Origin: Breviolum minutum Mf 1.05b.01
Lineage: Eukaryota; Sar; Dinophyceae; Suessiales; Symbiodiniaceae
Direction of reading: 5' to 3'
Assembly: GCA_000507305.1 (NCBI GenBank)
Contig: DF240791.1
Coordinates: 37,543-101,542 of the forward strand
Length of the DNA: 64,000 nucleotides
The notes under the pieces were generated by a model. It did not search any database and was not told where the DNA came from. It was given only the letters and a program-made list of their open reading frames with translations. The position numbers were made by a program, and so were the translations under genes. Of the stretch, positions 20,778-34,054 are shown piece after piece (position 1 is the first letter of the stretch; each line of letters begins with the position of its first letter).

Positions 20778-22260
20778 ATGTTGAAGGCCATCAATGTGAT
20801 TGCTCAAGATCCCATTCCTCAAGACTCGCCTGATATGATGACCGAAGAGCTTGTGCACATGCGTCCATCACTGCAGGAGACTGAGTGACCTGCTGTGACA
20901 AAGCTTTCTCACAAAAGTCAAGCAGACCTTAGCAGTAGCAGATCATAAACCCCATCGTGTTTGCAGAATACTTGACAGGCAAAGGCTCGAAGAAACCTAG
21001 AACAGAGATTTTTGATTGTGAAAGTCTGAAAGACCAATCCATATGTTATAAGGTTCCAGGAACTAGGGTGACCCACTGCACCACAAGTTGAGCTCCGCAT
21101 TCTAGGTTAGCCCTGTCTTGTGTGACTGTGGCATATTTCACCGCGTTTGTGGCGACCTCGGCCATCTAAGTTTGATTTGCGTCCCAATGACGGAGTGTCG
21201 GCTTTGCACAGACACAACTTGTAAAACATAGTACTGTATATACGATATAACAGCACACCGCAATAGACTAGACTGTTGTCAAACAATTCCTGCGAGGCAA
21301 TTTTGGCAGTTGTTAGAGCTTTCAACCAGGACTGATCCAGCGCTTGAAACATGTCACATGTTGACAGTTTGGGCACAGAGGTTTGTGCAGAAAGGCAGTC
21401 CTTCTCAGGCGCAAAGTGCCGGAGCTGGACCTTTGGAAAAGGCACTGGAGGCCAATGCCATTCTACCTGCAGAGACCTTTGCATCATTAAGATTCACAAC
21501 GAGTGCTTCCAGCTTCATGCTGATGCCTTGGAAATACGTGTCTTTAATTTTGCAAGCAGTCGCATTGTGAGCGTTTCAACTGGATTGGAAGCATCTACTT
21601 CCGGATGCTTCCAACTTGAAAGCTTGCAGTCTTCGGTGATGGGCGTTTGCTTTGCCCCGATGCTGTGTGTTCTCTTCCTATCTGCACTGGACCTCAGCAC
21701 TCACAGACATGCAAACTCAGTAATGCTCTCACTGCTGTCATGTGGAGTCGGTTTGGAAAATTGGAAGCACTTGAGCAGAGAAGGGTGTCCATTGGACTTG
21801 CCCTGCTTGTTGCAGTCGCCTCATAAGTCATAAGCTGCTGCCCCGATCCGCCCTTTTGTTCCCTCAAGGATGGGTGCTGTCAAAAAGGCAAAAGATGTGC
21901 AGTGGCAACAAAGACCTTTGTGACCGACAATGCATGCCCACACGCTATGTATAGTAAGTATATTTTTAGCATTGGCCAAACACGGAATTCAATAAATAAC
22001 CTTGATGCCACACAACACATCACGTTGGAGGTTTCGCTGTTTGCTCTTTTGCAAGTTTTAGTAGACAGCCCAAGTTGCTCGCCTTTCGCTCTTCAACGCC
22101 TGCCGCTGAAAAGAAAAATGCTTTGTTTGCACTGAGTATATACCCCATTTGCGATGGCAATTCTTCAGTATTTTGAGCAACAACTTTTCCTGGAAACTGC
22201 AAGGCAGCTATGGCCCATTCACAGACCGTGGCGCGCACCTTTGAAGGTCTTGAAGGCTTC
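20778..22260 (+). CDS. Candidate exons upstream of the EF-hand array
   Basis: Three + segments look coding. 20778-20888 includes VIAQDPIPQDSPDMMTEELV and ends in TGA. 21379-21486 follows GGGCACAG, includes SPSQAQSAGAGPLEKALEAN and is the most convincing. About 22208-22260 includes MAHSQTVARTFEGLEGFLKL. They have no recognised domain and are not joined in phase here. They may be 5' exons of the EF-hand gene that follows or of a separate gene. Confidence 0.35.
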
Positions 22261-22973
22261 TTGAAACTGGAAATGAAACTGACGATGTTCGTAATACTCG
22301 TAGGGTGTCAGGCTTGCCTTACAGGTCCCCCATACAGGTGTGGTGGCAGACAGCCACAATCCTGTCATTCTGAACTTTGAACTTGAGCCTTCATGGGGAC
22401 TCGGCTTCTTGATTCCATTACCACTTCGTAAACGGCTCCTATTCTGGCTCAGGCATGCACTTGCCGGTGGCGCAGTTTGTGGAGGCGTTCATGTCAAGTC
22501 CGCAATTAGACACTTGGACGCAGACGAGCGGCTTGATGAAGATGTGCATGTTCACTAGAGCTATGATATATAAAATATAAAGGAAATTATAACTTAGAAC
22601 ACAAACATTCAGGTACACGTGCATAGGCAGAAGCATAATGGCGTATGGCCCGTCTTAGCCATATTTGTTTGCGCATCCATCAAGTAATTCACGACCGTAA
22701 GATTTAAGAATCGGCAGATGCAAAAATACACTACTTACACAACTACCTACCAACCTGCCTATGCAACCAACGCACGTACACACATGGATGTGTCCAACGA
22801 AGGTACACACGCATCGACCTAATTCATGCACATGCATCGTTCCTGCGAATGCTATTTATTTGTTTGTGTACTGTATCTAATCGTCCATACATTGATATTA
22901 AATACATCTCGACATCTATATATTTAGTATATAGTATATAGAATAAATATATATATATACATCGATGTTGCAG

Positions 22974-25529
22974 GCGTGTTAGTATTGGCCTCAATGTCGA
23001 TCGTTGTGTTCCAAAAAGCCTGTATGCAGAGCAAGGTGCGCAAGGTCGCTATGGTCACTGGCTTTGAAGAGCAGATCTTGCGGTCGATTCCTGCAGAGGA
23101 TACTTTCGAGTTGCAAGTGTATAGCAATTCTGCCGCAGTCGGACTTGAAGTAGACTCTGAGAATCTTTCGGACTTCTTGCAAATATCAAGAATGATCATG
23201 CTAAAATCACGCTGCAATCTTCATGACAGGAGCTGCTTGAGGTCTTTGCGTCTTGGCTTTTATGGCGTTGCCCCGTTTCATGGGTTTCCAGCTGTAGTTT
23301 GAGCTGCATGTGGAGTGTATTTGTTGCCACTGCTCAGGCTCAATGGGACACAGACTCCACAGGGAAGATCTCCTTTGACAACTTTGTCCAAGGCAAGACC
23401 GGTCCATTGATATTTCAAACATTTTCCAGCAAGCCATGTGTTTGAACGGAAAGACCAAGTCTCTGAAAGGCCGGGTTCAGAAGTTCAAAGCAAATAATTT
23501 GCTGTTCTTTGCCTTGCAAGGCGTGAATCAAATGCGCCACCGCATCAGAGCTTTGCAGGACCAGGCTGGTTGACGTCTGTCAGCCTCGAATCATGCTTCA
23601 AAAATAATCAGTCTATGATGGCGCGGAAAAAAATCAGTTGTAGATACATGGTAAGCTGGCTACATCGTGGTGCAATCTCGTTGACAGGACTAACAACACT
23701 CTTTTAGTTTTCTTCAACTTCCTTGCATCAGTTACTATACTTTCTAGTACTTTCCGACTTCAATATTATAGTTAGTTTGTTTTTCTCTTCTCACAGGCTG
23801 ACCGTGACGAAGAACGACACATTCTGGCAGACTCGGTCAAACGTGCCAAAGATGCTTTTGACCGAGCTGGCAAGAAAGGGAAAGACCAGCTGAATCTGGA
23901 GGATATCCTGTTTGCTGATGTTTTCACATGTTGATATTTAACTGCAACATATGTCGTGCCTCATTCACAATCAGTTGCCTTGCGAAACGGCTCGGCTCTG
24001 CAAATCCTGACAAGGACTTCATCGAGGTGCTGTCTGACGCAGATCATCTACAAAGGATATCAGCAGCGACTGAGTCTTTTGGATTCTTTTGGTACACGAT
24101 AATCTGTGGATGTCTGTGGTTCAGGGTGTCGTGTGATCCTGTCTGCAGTTGCATGTGATTTGATTTGAGGCTGCCAGTCACTTTTTTTGAATCTCTTTCC
24201 GTGCCTTGGCCCGGAAAAGACAGCAACGTGTGGAATGCATCATGGATGCACCTTCATTTCTGAATCTTATGATCCTTCCGGCTAAGTGTGCACAAACAAA
24301 GTCGAGGGGAATCTAGAGAATTTCGTGGCCTGCAAAACTAAGGCCACCAGTTTGCTGGATCTTTTCAAGCAAGTTGATACTTTTCTGAATTTAAAGGGCA
24401 GAGACGAAATGCTATTCAATAGGAATACGATTTGAACTGTTATATGTCGGCTTCAAGAGCAGGCAATGACTTTCTTTGTTTCACTATTTAGTTCCAAACT
24501 TGCTTGAGGCCAGTCTATGCAAGTGTGACAAGTGTAATGGAATCCTGGGATGAGCTTTTCCATCTTCATGACAACGTGAATCACGCTTTGTGATGACTGA
24601 AATGTGAGGACATGGATTCCTCGGGCACCATCTCTTTAGAAGAATGGGTTGAAGCTTTGGTACAGATTCGATACCCGGCCGCACTGTTGGCAGGTTTCAT
24701 GGCAAATTTGTGACTGCACATGGGTAGAGCCCAAAATTTGGCCTCTCTGTGGTTATGATTATAGAACCATATATAATATAGATAGCATATACTGTAACAG
24801 CAACATATAAACAATATGATAATAAATTGTCTAATAAATAGATACTGGTATAGTATAGATACATTGACATATTTATATATATCTAAATGTCTCCGAGAAA
24901 GGCTTCGATGGATTTCTGAATTTCAGTTCAGCAAAGAACAGGACGAATGAATTCCTGCTCAAAGCATGTGAGCCTGCCTTGGAGGAATGTCCTCATATTA
25001 CGAGCAGAAGACGGAAGAGGTTGAAGCAATGAATGCTGTGAGAGAACATGCCGAGGCGAATCTGCATCTTTCGTTCTGAGAAGACTAGAACCAGAATTCA
25101 GTTCTTTTATGTATTTTTGAGATTTGCATCACCACGAAAGCTGGCTGGTAGCGCTCGCTTCACACATCGAAATCAGATCCAAGGCTGCGCTGAATGAAGG
25201 TGACGCGGATTCTTGGCTACCAGAGTGGGGGTTTCTGTAACAACAATACATTCAATATCATTTAATTTTATCATACCCAATATTTAATGAGAATGCGTCT
25301 GAGCTTCAAAGCTGTTGGAGAAAGAAAGAGCCACCAGGACTGGAATGGTGAATTCGATTTTGTGGAGTGGCTTAACTGCACTTATCAAGCTCTATGTGGT
25401 TTGCTGTTTGAACAAACTCCTTCGGAAGATGCAGCTCAGACTTGGTTTCTTTCTGTCTTTCCGTTTCTTTTCAGTTGTTCTTAAAGGTTTGTGACAGCCT
25501 TCAAGACAAACCCGCGCTTCCTCCGGAAG
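22974..25529 (+). CDS. EF-hand array, unit 1
   Basis: First of four tandem calcium-binding units. Modules in order: an RKVA-type helix exon (about 22976-23105, KACMQSKVRKVAMVTGFEEQ); EF-hand loop F at 23338-23394 (DTDSTGKISFDNF) after CTCAG|G; a basic helix at 23436-23573; 23797-23935 after CACAG|G with a loop-like KKGKDQLNLEDIL; 24000-24060 (DFIEVLSDADHLQ); EF-hand loop W at 24609-24693 (DMDSSGTISLEEW, then VEALVQIR); a helix at 25002-25076 (KTEEVEAMNAVREHAEANLH); loop-like 25338-25373 (DWNGEFDFVEWL); and 25487-25529 (AFKTNPRFLRK) ending AAG|GTGAGC. EF loops coordinate calcium through positions 1, 3, 5, 7, 9 and 12, and the F and W loops conserve the acidic residues expected. Some modules are degenerate, so partial pseudogenisation is possible. 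Exon joins are not all phased. Confidence 0.6.
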
Positions 25530-25799
25530 GTGAGCTGCATGCTTTGAGCGCAAAAGACATTCGAAAGTTTGGAAGGTTGTAGAAAATCGAAAAGGTTTTG
25601 CCGGCTCCGTGTTTCATTTGGTTTCTGAGTCAAAAGACTCCACCCGAAGTTTGAAGGTATCTTTGGCAACAGGAATTCCTGTTCAAGAGCTCTTGGCTTA
25701 GCCTTGCTTCGAACTATTTTTTGCTGAGCTTTGTATAGTGTATAGCGATTTTGGTGCTATCAGTGGTGTACCTTCTCCAAACACTGCACAGTGTCGGAC

Positions 25800-28700
25800 T
25801 TAGGCTGCGAACTCTGCAGACAGAATCACTGGAAGACCTCTTTCTCAGTTTGGACACTGACTTTTCAGGTGCGATGGGGCACTGACTGACTTGAAAGCTA
25901 GAGGCAAATGTGTTGTCATGGACATGCATGGACTACGAAAGCAGAACAGAAGCAGCGTCTAAAATTGACTCAGCAGACGAACTGTTTGGTGGCAGCAGGC
26001 ACAATTTCCTTTGCTGAGTTTGTGAAGGGTCAACTTGGCTGCACTTCATGCCTGCACCCACTAAGCCTCACACAAAGCGATACCTTTGATATGGCATCCA
26101 AGGTATCATTGTATAGACATGAACACTTGTAGCATGCTGAGGATTGCAGTAGGCTACAATTTGATGTTGTTGGATGTAGACAATTGAGAACATAATTGAT
26201 TGTTCAAAGTGTACATATCGATTTAAAGGCACAAGCCATCCAACCATCCGGAGAGCCAGCAAGGCAACCAAGCGTCCAAGCAACCGCAGACCCATTTACC
26301 CCAAACACACGTGTGTAAATCTGTATCATATATACAATATATCTATCTATATTTTCGAACATAGATATGTAATGATATGTATATATATATATATATTTTC
26401 AGATTCAGCCCTCTCAAAGCCCTGGGAACTAGCTATCGCGTTATTATTACATTGGGCTGTCCAAGCATGGTCACCATCCTCCTCGTTGTCGTCGTCGTCT
26501 TCATCAGCACCTCCCCAACCCCCACTCGGCCCTGATGGACAAATACGGTGTACATGATTCAAGTGAAACGTGTGTTTTTTCTTGGTTTAAGCGAAACATG
26601 AGCGTTCAAGAGGCCCCTACCCCTCAACCCCCTAAGTCAACGCCGTCAGCGCACTTAAAAACTCAGGGAACCAAAAAACGATCAGGAAGAGAGAAAAAGA
26701 CGCAGGAAAACTGTAATTCTTCGGGGTTGGACAAACCTCCAAATATATTTGTATTTACATATAAAAAATGTATATATATATAATTATATATATATATATC
26801 ATATTGCAAGTATGAATTACAATGGACAAATAGTATAGATGCTTTGCATGTACACACAGACTTGCTCTGCAGCTGAAAGGAGGCTCAAGCCGTAGATTAT
26901 ACAGTTGTAGCATGTTGTAGCGATGTGCACTGTGAAAGTCAACAAAGCTTCTTGCACCTAACAGATCTTCTGAAATGCTCACTTTGATTGCCCCAAGTCA
27001 CTAAGTCACTAAAGTTGTTATCTACCTTGGCCTGAATTGTTTGCAAGTCCTGGAGGCTCAGGACAGGCACAAAAGCACCGAAGGTTGAGGTAGATTAGGT
27101 TCCACTCTGGTTCCACGGATGGCGCATGGGTTGCAGCATTTGCATGCAGCATGGCAGGTGGAGAAAGCAGTGAGCAATGATGAGTCGCGGGATTCTTGAC
27201 TATGTCCCAACTTGCAAAATTTTGACCAGGGGTTTCCGGGTTTCCATCTTTTTTATTCCTTTTTGTGTATTTGGGATGTCGATGTGACATTCTTGGTCAA
27301 ATAGAAGTGGAGGCAGTTCTGAAAACTGACTTTTCCAGGTAATATTGCTTCGTTTCGGTCGAGACTACGATCCTGACTGCAAGCTCATGGATGATGTGTT
27401 GCTGGCAATCTCTGAATCGGTGAAGGTGGGTGCGGTGCGGATGGAAGTTTCTGCCACCCAGAGGTCAGAGCTAGGCATATTCTCTTTTCCAGCTGAGAGG
27501 CCAAGTGCGACATTTTTCTGGTTGACATCAGCGAAGTGCAAGAGTTTACACAGCAATATGTATCTCGGATGCATGTGCCAGGCTTTTCAGAAGCATAGAA
27601 ACTGTGTTGTTTACGTAACAGCAGCTGTGCGTTGGGTTGGGGTGCAAAGCATGTGCGAACGGAGGAACTTTACGATCCCTGCACCTTGATGTTTTTTTCA
27701 AAGGCTGGGGCGATTTGCACAGCCTTAATGACGCGCAAACAAAATTCATGAAGAACAGGGTGACAGGGTGACAAACAACATGCCATTTGCACTTTGTACA
27801 TTGGGAGGCAGACACCTACAGCTCGAGTTGGGACTTGGGGAGTCTCAACATTTGATTAGAGCCAAGTTGGGCAGTGGGGCAGTGGCATGCCATGGGATAC
27901 TGTGATACGCAGAACGATTTCAACATTTTCCACTGAGGAGAGGTACAAGATCACCTGGCCAATGGGTGACGAGAAGGCCCGGAGTTGAGAGTTTTTGAAA
28001 CCTAGCAGCATTCTTTGTGTGATGGTGTAAACGTGCAACACTGTGCACTTTGAGTCTCCAGGAACTCGTTTCCATCATAGAAGCAATCCACCGTGGAGCT
28101 CAACAAGGGCGGGACCTGATAGTGGCACCACAAGATCGGTCTCTAGTGTCACTTGTCCCTCTTCACTTGGGGGGGAGGGCTTGGTGCGTTGCTTATCATA
28201 AGCACCCCGCTGGCCTGGAAACAGACTGTGGTGGCAAAGGTATTTCTGCCAATGGGATTTTAAGACCTTTGCACGCTGCTGTGGTCTGGCACATGAAAGT
28301 GGCGACTAGAGAATACACTATTTTTTCCAGTCTAAAGATGTCGAAAGTAAGTAATCATTGATGTTCCAAAAACAAGTGTTCTTTAAGGACGATTGTTGAA
28401 CGCATGGTCGTTTTATCAGCGTTCGTTTTTTGGAGTTTTTGTGCTTCACAGTGTAGCATCTTCCATAGCTTCAAGTCCAAGGAAGGTCAACATCCCACCC
28501 ACCCCCGCCTACTTCGTGTAGCGGTGTAGCGTTGCATCGAAGTTAGCCGTCATGTCACATGTATAAAAAGCATGAAAAAGCCACGTTTCATGCGGAAGGT
28601 TTCCGTGACAATAGCAAAAACAAGCCTTCACCTTCCAAATGCTCACACTAGATAGTAAGGTTGCTCAACTCCCAAGATGTGGTTTGGCATACATCCATTT

Positions 28701-31248
28701 ACGCCATCCGTTTTTTTGGTGGGGTACTTGGCAGGGGGAGGTTGAAAGTAACTGGCAAGTCCAGTCAGATGAAAGCAAGGTGTGACGACTACTGCTGTAG
28801 TGCAAGAATGCACTTCCATGTTTTGGTAGCAATGCAAGCTGCGTGCCCAAACATCACAAACAACATTTTGTGCGCAGGCAAGCATCGATGACTTGTTGTC
28901 CTCTAAAACATCACGAATTGCAGAATCTCTTAATCCACTTGTGCGAGTGGAGACTGACCAAATTCAGACTTACATCCTGACCCACCTTCTTCCACCCTCG
29001 GTGCAAGGTATCGCTACTAGCCAGATCTTCTTCGGCTGGCAACATGTGTGGAGTCTGGAACAGCAAGCAGAGCAACAAAGTAGATGGGGACTGGATGGAC
29101 ACTGGCTGCCACTGGCATGAAGGGCTTGACGGGACAAGTCAAGGATGGACATGGTCTGAGCTGGAGCGACTGTATACCTGTACTTTGACAAAGTCAGAGT
29201 GGCAAGTGAGAACCACTTCAGTAGGGCTTGGTCATGCTGACCTCCATTGCGAGATGAAATCACAGGCAAAAAGTTGGGGAGATCGCCACGCCAACGCTTT
29301 GCTATTCTCAATTGCTTTAGTCCCTGCATACTGTTAGTCAACCTAGGTCTTGCAGAGATCCGTCCGGGTCTTGGGAAGTGTTTCAGTTGGGTTTCACAGT
29401 GAAAGCAGCAAAGACTTGGAGCAATAGATACTATAAGACTATAAGTGTCAAGCACAGCTTGCTAGGGGGTACACAACAAGCACACTTAACGAACGCAGGC
29501 CTGATTCGACAGAAATCAGTGCAAGAGCAAGTCGATTCGCTAGAAGCTTCAGTGCAACTTGGCTAATGGAAAGGGTCCCACCGTTCATTGGCTAGAAGAC
29601 TGATTGTCGAGTCCCTTCTGCTCGATGTGCTTTGCGCTTTGAGACTTTGATTTCTGCATGGCAAAGGATGAATTCTGCAGTGATGGCAGCAAGTGTGCCT
29701 CGGTTGCTAGGGGGCATGACGGAACATGTTTGTAAGCTGAAACCCATCACTAGGCCACGAATTAAGTGGGATACACGAGATGCCTTACCAGTATTGTATT
29801 GCGAATCTTGGAGATGTACTTTTCTGACAAAGCGTGTTTGACAGGAAGCCTTTGAGGAAGCTCACCTGAGCCTATTGGGGGAGTTGGACTTGCACACCTT
29901 CGTTCAGGCAGTAAAATAGCCGTTTTTGACAGACAGTAGCAAAGGTTCATGGAACAGTCAAGAGATTTGCATAAACGCCGCTAAACACCCAAGAAGTCTA
30001 ATAGAGGACGCATGGACAAACATGACGTGCCGACGCAGAAAGGAATCCAGGTGCAATGTGACAGTGTGATTCGCATTGCCAGGCACTCACTGATCCGGTG
30101 GTTGCGGCAAAGGTAGCTCGGCTTCTTTGGCTCCGTCAGCGTGGAACGGACTGCTGGTCTTAGTGGTGGGAGCACAAATGCCGAACCTTCCGAGGTATCT
30201 CAGGCCACATCAGTGCCAGTGGACTGGTTTTTGAATTTAACCGCGGAGCAGTTGCTCGGTTGGGAGTTCTGTTTCCTGGAGTCCACTGATTTTGTCAGCT
30301 TTCCCCTATTGAAAACAGGTGGAAACATTAAGATGCGGATCTTTGACAATTTTTCTAAGGTTAGTGGAACTGTTCCAAGACATTGACGCCGACGCGAATG
30401 GCACAATCTCTTTCACAGAGTGGATATCTGCCCTGCTCAGAGTTCGCAAAGCGAATTATGAGGTGCTTGATGGCTACAAAAAACCTACTGAGCTACTGTT
30501 AATAGGGCGTGCAACAGTGATTCGACGTTTCGGAACTTTCACTTAGCTAGTATTGGGGATGAAGAGTCTCTCCGTCGTGAGAATAGGCGTTTCCTTGCTC
30601 TGTTTGCTTCTAAGTTGAGTTTTTTTTTCTGCGTTAGGGTGTGTCTGGTTTGACCATGCCTCAGGAGGATAAAGCAGCGCGCCAGGAGGAGACTTGATCT
30701 GCAACGGACTGGAAGCAAATGCATGCGTGACACCAACGACAGCAATCCAAAGGTGACCCCTTTCAAAAAGGCGTGAAATGTTCATAGTGCTCATGAGTTT
30801 CCTCCTTCCTGCAATCCCTCAGGAGGCCAAGGCTATCCAGAAGCTTGCAGAGGAAGCGCTGGAAGAAGGCGATCTGGACATGTCGCTTGGCACCTGCATT
30901 TCGTCTTCATGAGAGAGTTTATTGAGTCTTAGCCTTCACCCCTGTTTTGGACAAGGTCTGGTGAACTGGACTTCCGGGAATTCATAGCACCTTGGATTCC
31001 AGGGAAAGAATGATGAAAAGCCCTTCAAGGAGTACATCTATTATCCATTATAGTCCTTGGAACTTATACTTATACGGCTAATATAGCACATATAGCTTCT
31101 CATAGCTGCCGGACCTTTCTGAGACTTTTGCTATTCTGCTCAGCTCAGGCAGCGTTCAGACGGAATCCGCGCTTTGTGAGGAAAGTCGCTGTGGCCACTG
31201 ACACCTGTGTCGAAGATCTTCAAAGTCTGGACGTTGAGGAAATTTCTG
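25800..31248 (+). CDS. EF-hand array, unit 2
   Basis: The F loop is split by a 130-bp intron. Exon about 25800-25868 ends DLFLSLDTDFSG, cut after the first base of the Gly codon by GT. The next exon starts at 25999 and gives TISFAEFVKGQL. Later modules are 27340-27419 (RFGRDYDPDCKLMDDVLLAI), about 28058-28140 (ELVSIIEAIHRGAQQGRD), 28878-29007 (ASIDDLLSSKTSRIAESL), 29502-29567 (SVQEQVDSLEASVQLG) and 29845-29919 (AFEEAHLSLLGELDLHTF, EF-like). The W loop is at 30360-30462 (LFQDIDADANGTISFTEW). A helix follows at 30823-30912 (AKAIQKLAEEALEEGDLDM), then 30956-30997 (SGELDFREFIA) and the RKVA exon 31149-31248 (AFRRNPRFVRKVAVATDT). The order F loop, GxLxL, W loop, helix, GELDF, RKVA repeats that of unit 1. 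This unit is much longer because extra exons and introns lie between 26.1 and 29.8 kb. Confidence 0.6.
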
Positions 31249-31336
31249 GCGGAAATTGATGCCTTGTTGGAATCCGACAAATCTCTTTTTAGCTGCAAGC
31301 ACATTGCTGGGGAACATACATATCGGCAATCGGCAG

Positions 31337-33530
31337 GACCTAGAAGAATTCTTCACCGAGCTGGACACAGATTCTTGCCTTTCCTAGATTTGTGGGATTG
31401 CAAGACTTCTATCTTGGCAGAAAGGTGCAGATGCTGGATGTGTAACAAGCTCAAAGCTCTTCTCTTCACTTTCAGGATGGATCAGGTACAATTTCATTCG
31501 AAGAGTTTGCCAATGGTCTCTTGGAAATCCGCATGCGACGAAATGCATACACCCAGGAGCAGGTGCGCGCCATACATCTAGCAGGGGATTTGATCACAAG
31601 GTATGGACATGTCTTAGGGCTTCACACAATGTGTGAAGCCCGGAAGCCCTAAGCTTTGCTGCAAGGAAGAGGCTGAAAACCAGGCCATCATTGATGTGGC
31701 TTACCTGGTACCCAGCTTAATAACTCAATTTTTGCAGAAGGGGAGAGAGAGAGAGAGAGAGAGAGCGACAATCGCTCGGCAAACTTTGCAATTTGTTTGA
31801 CTTGACTTGACTGGGCATTTTCCGGGTTCCTTTCTGAGGATGCCTTGGATGCTTTCAGCCAAGCAGATCTTGGGGTCACAGGATGACAGTTGACAGTCAA
31901 GCCAATGTCAATCAAAGTTATTCCCTCCTTACACAGATTCATGTGTACTGTTTGCATTTGTTTGCCATTTGCAACTGTAGTTTTTGTTTTCACTCTACTC
32001 TAGAATCAGCAGGAGAGCTGGATTTGGATGGCTTCCACAAGGCTCTTCAAGATCCTGGAATATTGGAGCCACTTGACATTTGTTCCAAGGGAGTTTCAAG
32101 GTCTGAGAAGTTTGCAACTCCACAATGGCTGACTTTAACAAGGAAAGTCGCATGGGCGACCAACTTGCCATTGGATGCCTTCGCTAAGCTCACCAGAAAA
32201 GGAATTGAGGACATCAAATCATGGCAAATCTGTGAATTCACTCCATAGCTTGTCCACAGAATTGGCTTGCTTGAAAGCGCAGGAACTCTTCATCGGAATG
32301 GATTTCGACTCTTCTGGGACGATCTCTTTCAATGAGTGGGTTGCAGCTTTGGTGTGATTCCAAGCCGTTGCAATGATTTTCAAACCCCAGAAGAATTGCC
32401 GTAACCCAATTCTCTTTTATTCAGGTGAAAACTCGTCAAGATGCTCGTCTGTGAGTACTGGTTGGTGTTGGGGTGGGCGGGCTGACACAAAGCTTCGGGA
32501 TTTCATGTTGGATATATAGATACAGTATTACAGATTGAAGCAGTCCATTTCATCGGTGCTGAGGACGTATTCCTTCAAGAGAAACTCCAACAAGAGAGGG
32601 CAATGGAAGCAGAAACTTGGCGACAAATCAAAGGAAACCAATTTGTCAAACGTTTCTTCATCACTTTCAAGTGGGATTCGCTTTTTCCTTCGCAGAGGAA
32701 TTGGTGATTTCCAACTGATGGCCAGACTATGCATTGATATGTTTTGGAAGATTCTCTTTGTCTTTCTTTACACTAGCCTAAGGTAGTCGAGGATGCCATG
32801 GCTGCTATGGATGAAGCTCAGGAGGACCATCTGCAGAGAGATCGTAGCACAACTTTCATCTTGACACGAAAGGGTATCCCTGTGGCATCATCGCAAGCAT
32901 CAGCTGCAGTTTTCTAGCGCCTTGCCATTCACATCACATCTGGAATTGCCAGTCTAACGGAAGCGTCCATCATATCTCATGGAAACAGAGAGTCAGTCAG
33001 CTTTTTAAATTGAAGTTTATAAACGTCATAAGGTCATAGTCATAAGTCAAAAGAGTGATACTTTGGGGTGGAGAGAGCTGCTGTTTCTCGAAGGATATAT
33101 CGTCAGAGCTCCATCTAAATGGGTGACTTGGCATATTTCTTGGCACATCTTAGCACTTGTACAAATTCACGTTGCGCATTTCAGAGGGGTGTGCAAAAGG
33201 ATCCAATCTGAAAGATGAGTGTCATGAGCGTTATGATGTTGCTTCGATTGATCCCGAAGGTTCATCAGAGCGTTCCAGACCAATCCGGCTTTCTTACGGA
33301 AAGTGTCACATGCCACAGGTGCCATCGGTGAAACATAGCCAAACTTTCGGAACTGTAAGACTTCCAAAGGAAGAAAAGTGTCGCAGTGCAACTGTTTCTA
33401 GCACAGTACTCAAGTGTATGAGCCAGAAGAAATGCTGTTCTTTTGTGGAAGTTGTTTGAACTGTTCTACTGGCAAGGCCTTGCGATTGAGGAGTTCAAGC
33501 GTCTTCAGGCTTTCAGCTCCAGACATAAGA
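31337..33530 (+). CDS. EF-hand array, unit 3
   Basis: The F loop is again split, but at another place. Exon 31337-31369 gives DLEEFFTELDT, then a GA-AG intron, then exon 31476-31600 gives DGSGTISFEEF, NGLLEIRMRRNAYTQEQVRA and a helix, ending AAG|GTATGG. Together they form a canonical loop DTDGSGTISFEE. Next are 31985-32080 (GELDLDGFHKALQDPGILEP), W loop 32260-32351 (LFIGMDFDSSGTISFNEW) ending TTG|GTGTGA, 32425-32450 (KTRQDAR), about 32527-32660 (FLQEKLQQERAMEAETWRQI), 32781-32914 (VVEDAMAAMDEAQEDHLQRD) and 33455-33530 (LFYWQGLAIEEFKRL). The unit is the most compact and best preserved. Confidence 0.65.
31617..31654. repeat. Nested inverted repeat in an EF-hand intron
   Basis: GGGCTTCACAC (31617-31627) and GTGTGAAGCCC (31631-31641) form a perfect 11-bp hairpin with a 3-base loop. 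CTTAGGGCTT (31613-31622) is also repeated inverted as AAGCCCTAAG (31645-31654). It lies just after the donor of unit 3's F-loop exon. Confidence 0.75.
31741..31766. repeat. GA dinucleotide microsatellite
   Basis: About 12 GA units within an intron of the EF-hand region. Confidence 0.9.
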
Positions 33531-34054
33531 AGATAAATTTGATTGCTTCATCTTTTTTTTGTCCAATCCCCAAGAAATATCATGAGCATATCATATATGA
33601 GCATGCTAGACCCTTTGCCAGCATATAGAGAAACCACTTCTTCCGAGAGTATAGCGTTCAAGGGGTGCTCCATGCCTGACTATTCGGTCTCCAGAAACCT
33701 AGCCCAACCTCCCTTGCACATTCCTTTTATGCCTTTTATTGCAGCATGGAAACATGTCTCTAAGAAATTTGGCACAGGACCCTTGTACAATGGTCCCGCG
33801 CGCGGTGAAGCAAAGGGGAAATTCAAAGTTTCTTAGATTATCGTTGCAGATGAGGTACAGACTGTATCAATGCATATTGACACATGCCAATACAGATCCT
33901 TCTATTCTCTGTGTGCTATATGCATAGATTTTATCATTAGATACTATGATATATGTCATTTGATACAATTATTATACTTTATAACTATACACAGTACACA
34001 CATACCATAAAAACTCGCGTCATCTCTTGTGGTGCCGACCTGAAGCTCTTGCAG

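Noticed and set aside
24541..24608. First-half helix of the unit 1 W-type EF hand (DELFHLH) joined through a GA intron
   Set aside because: The intron would be only about 39 nt, too short to accept without transcript evidence.
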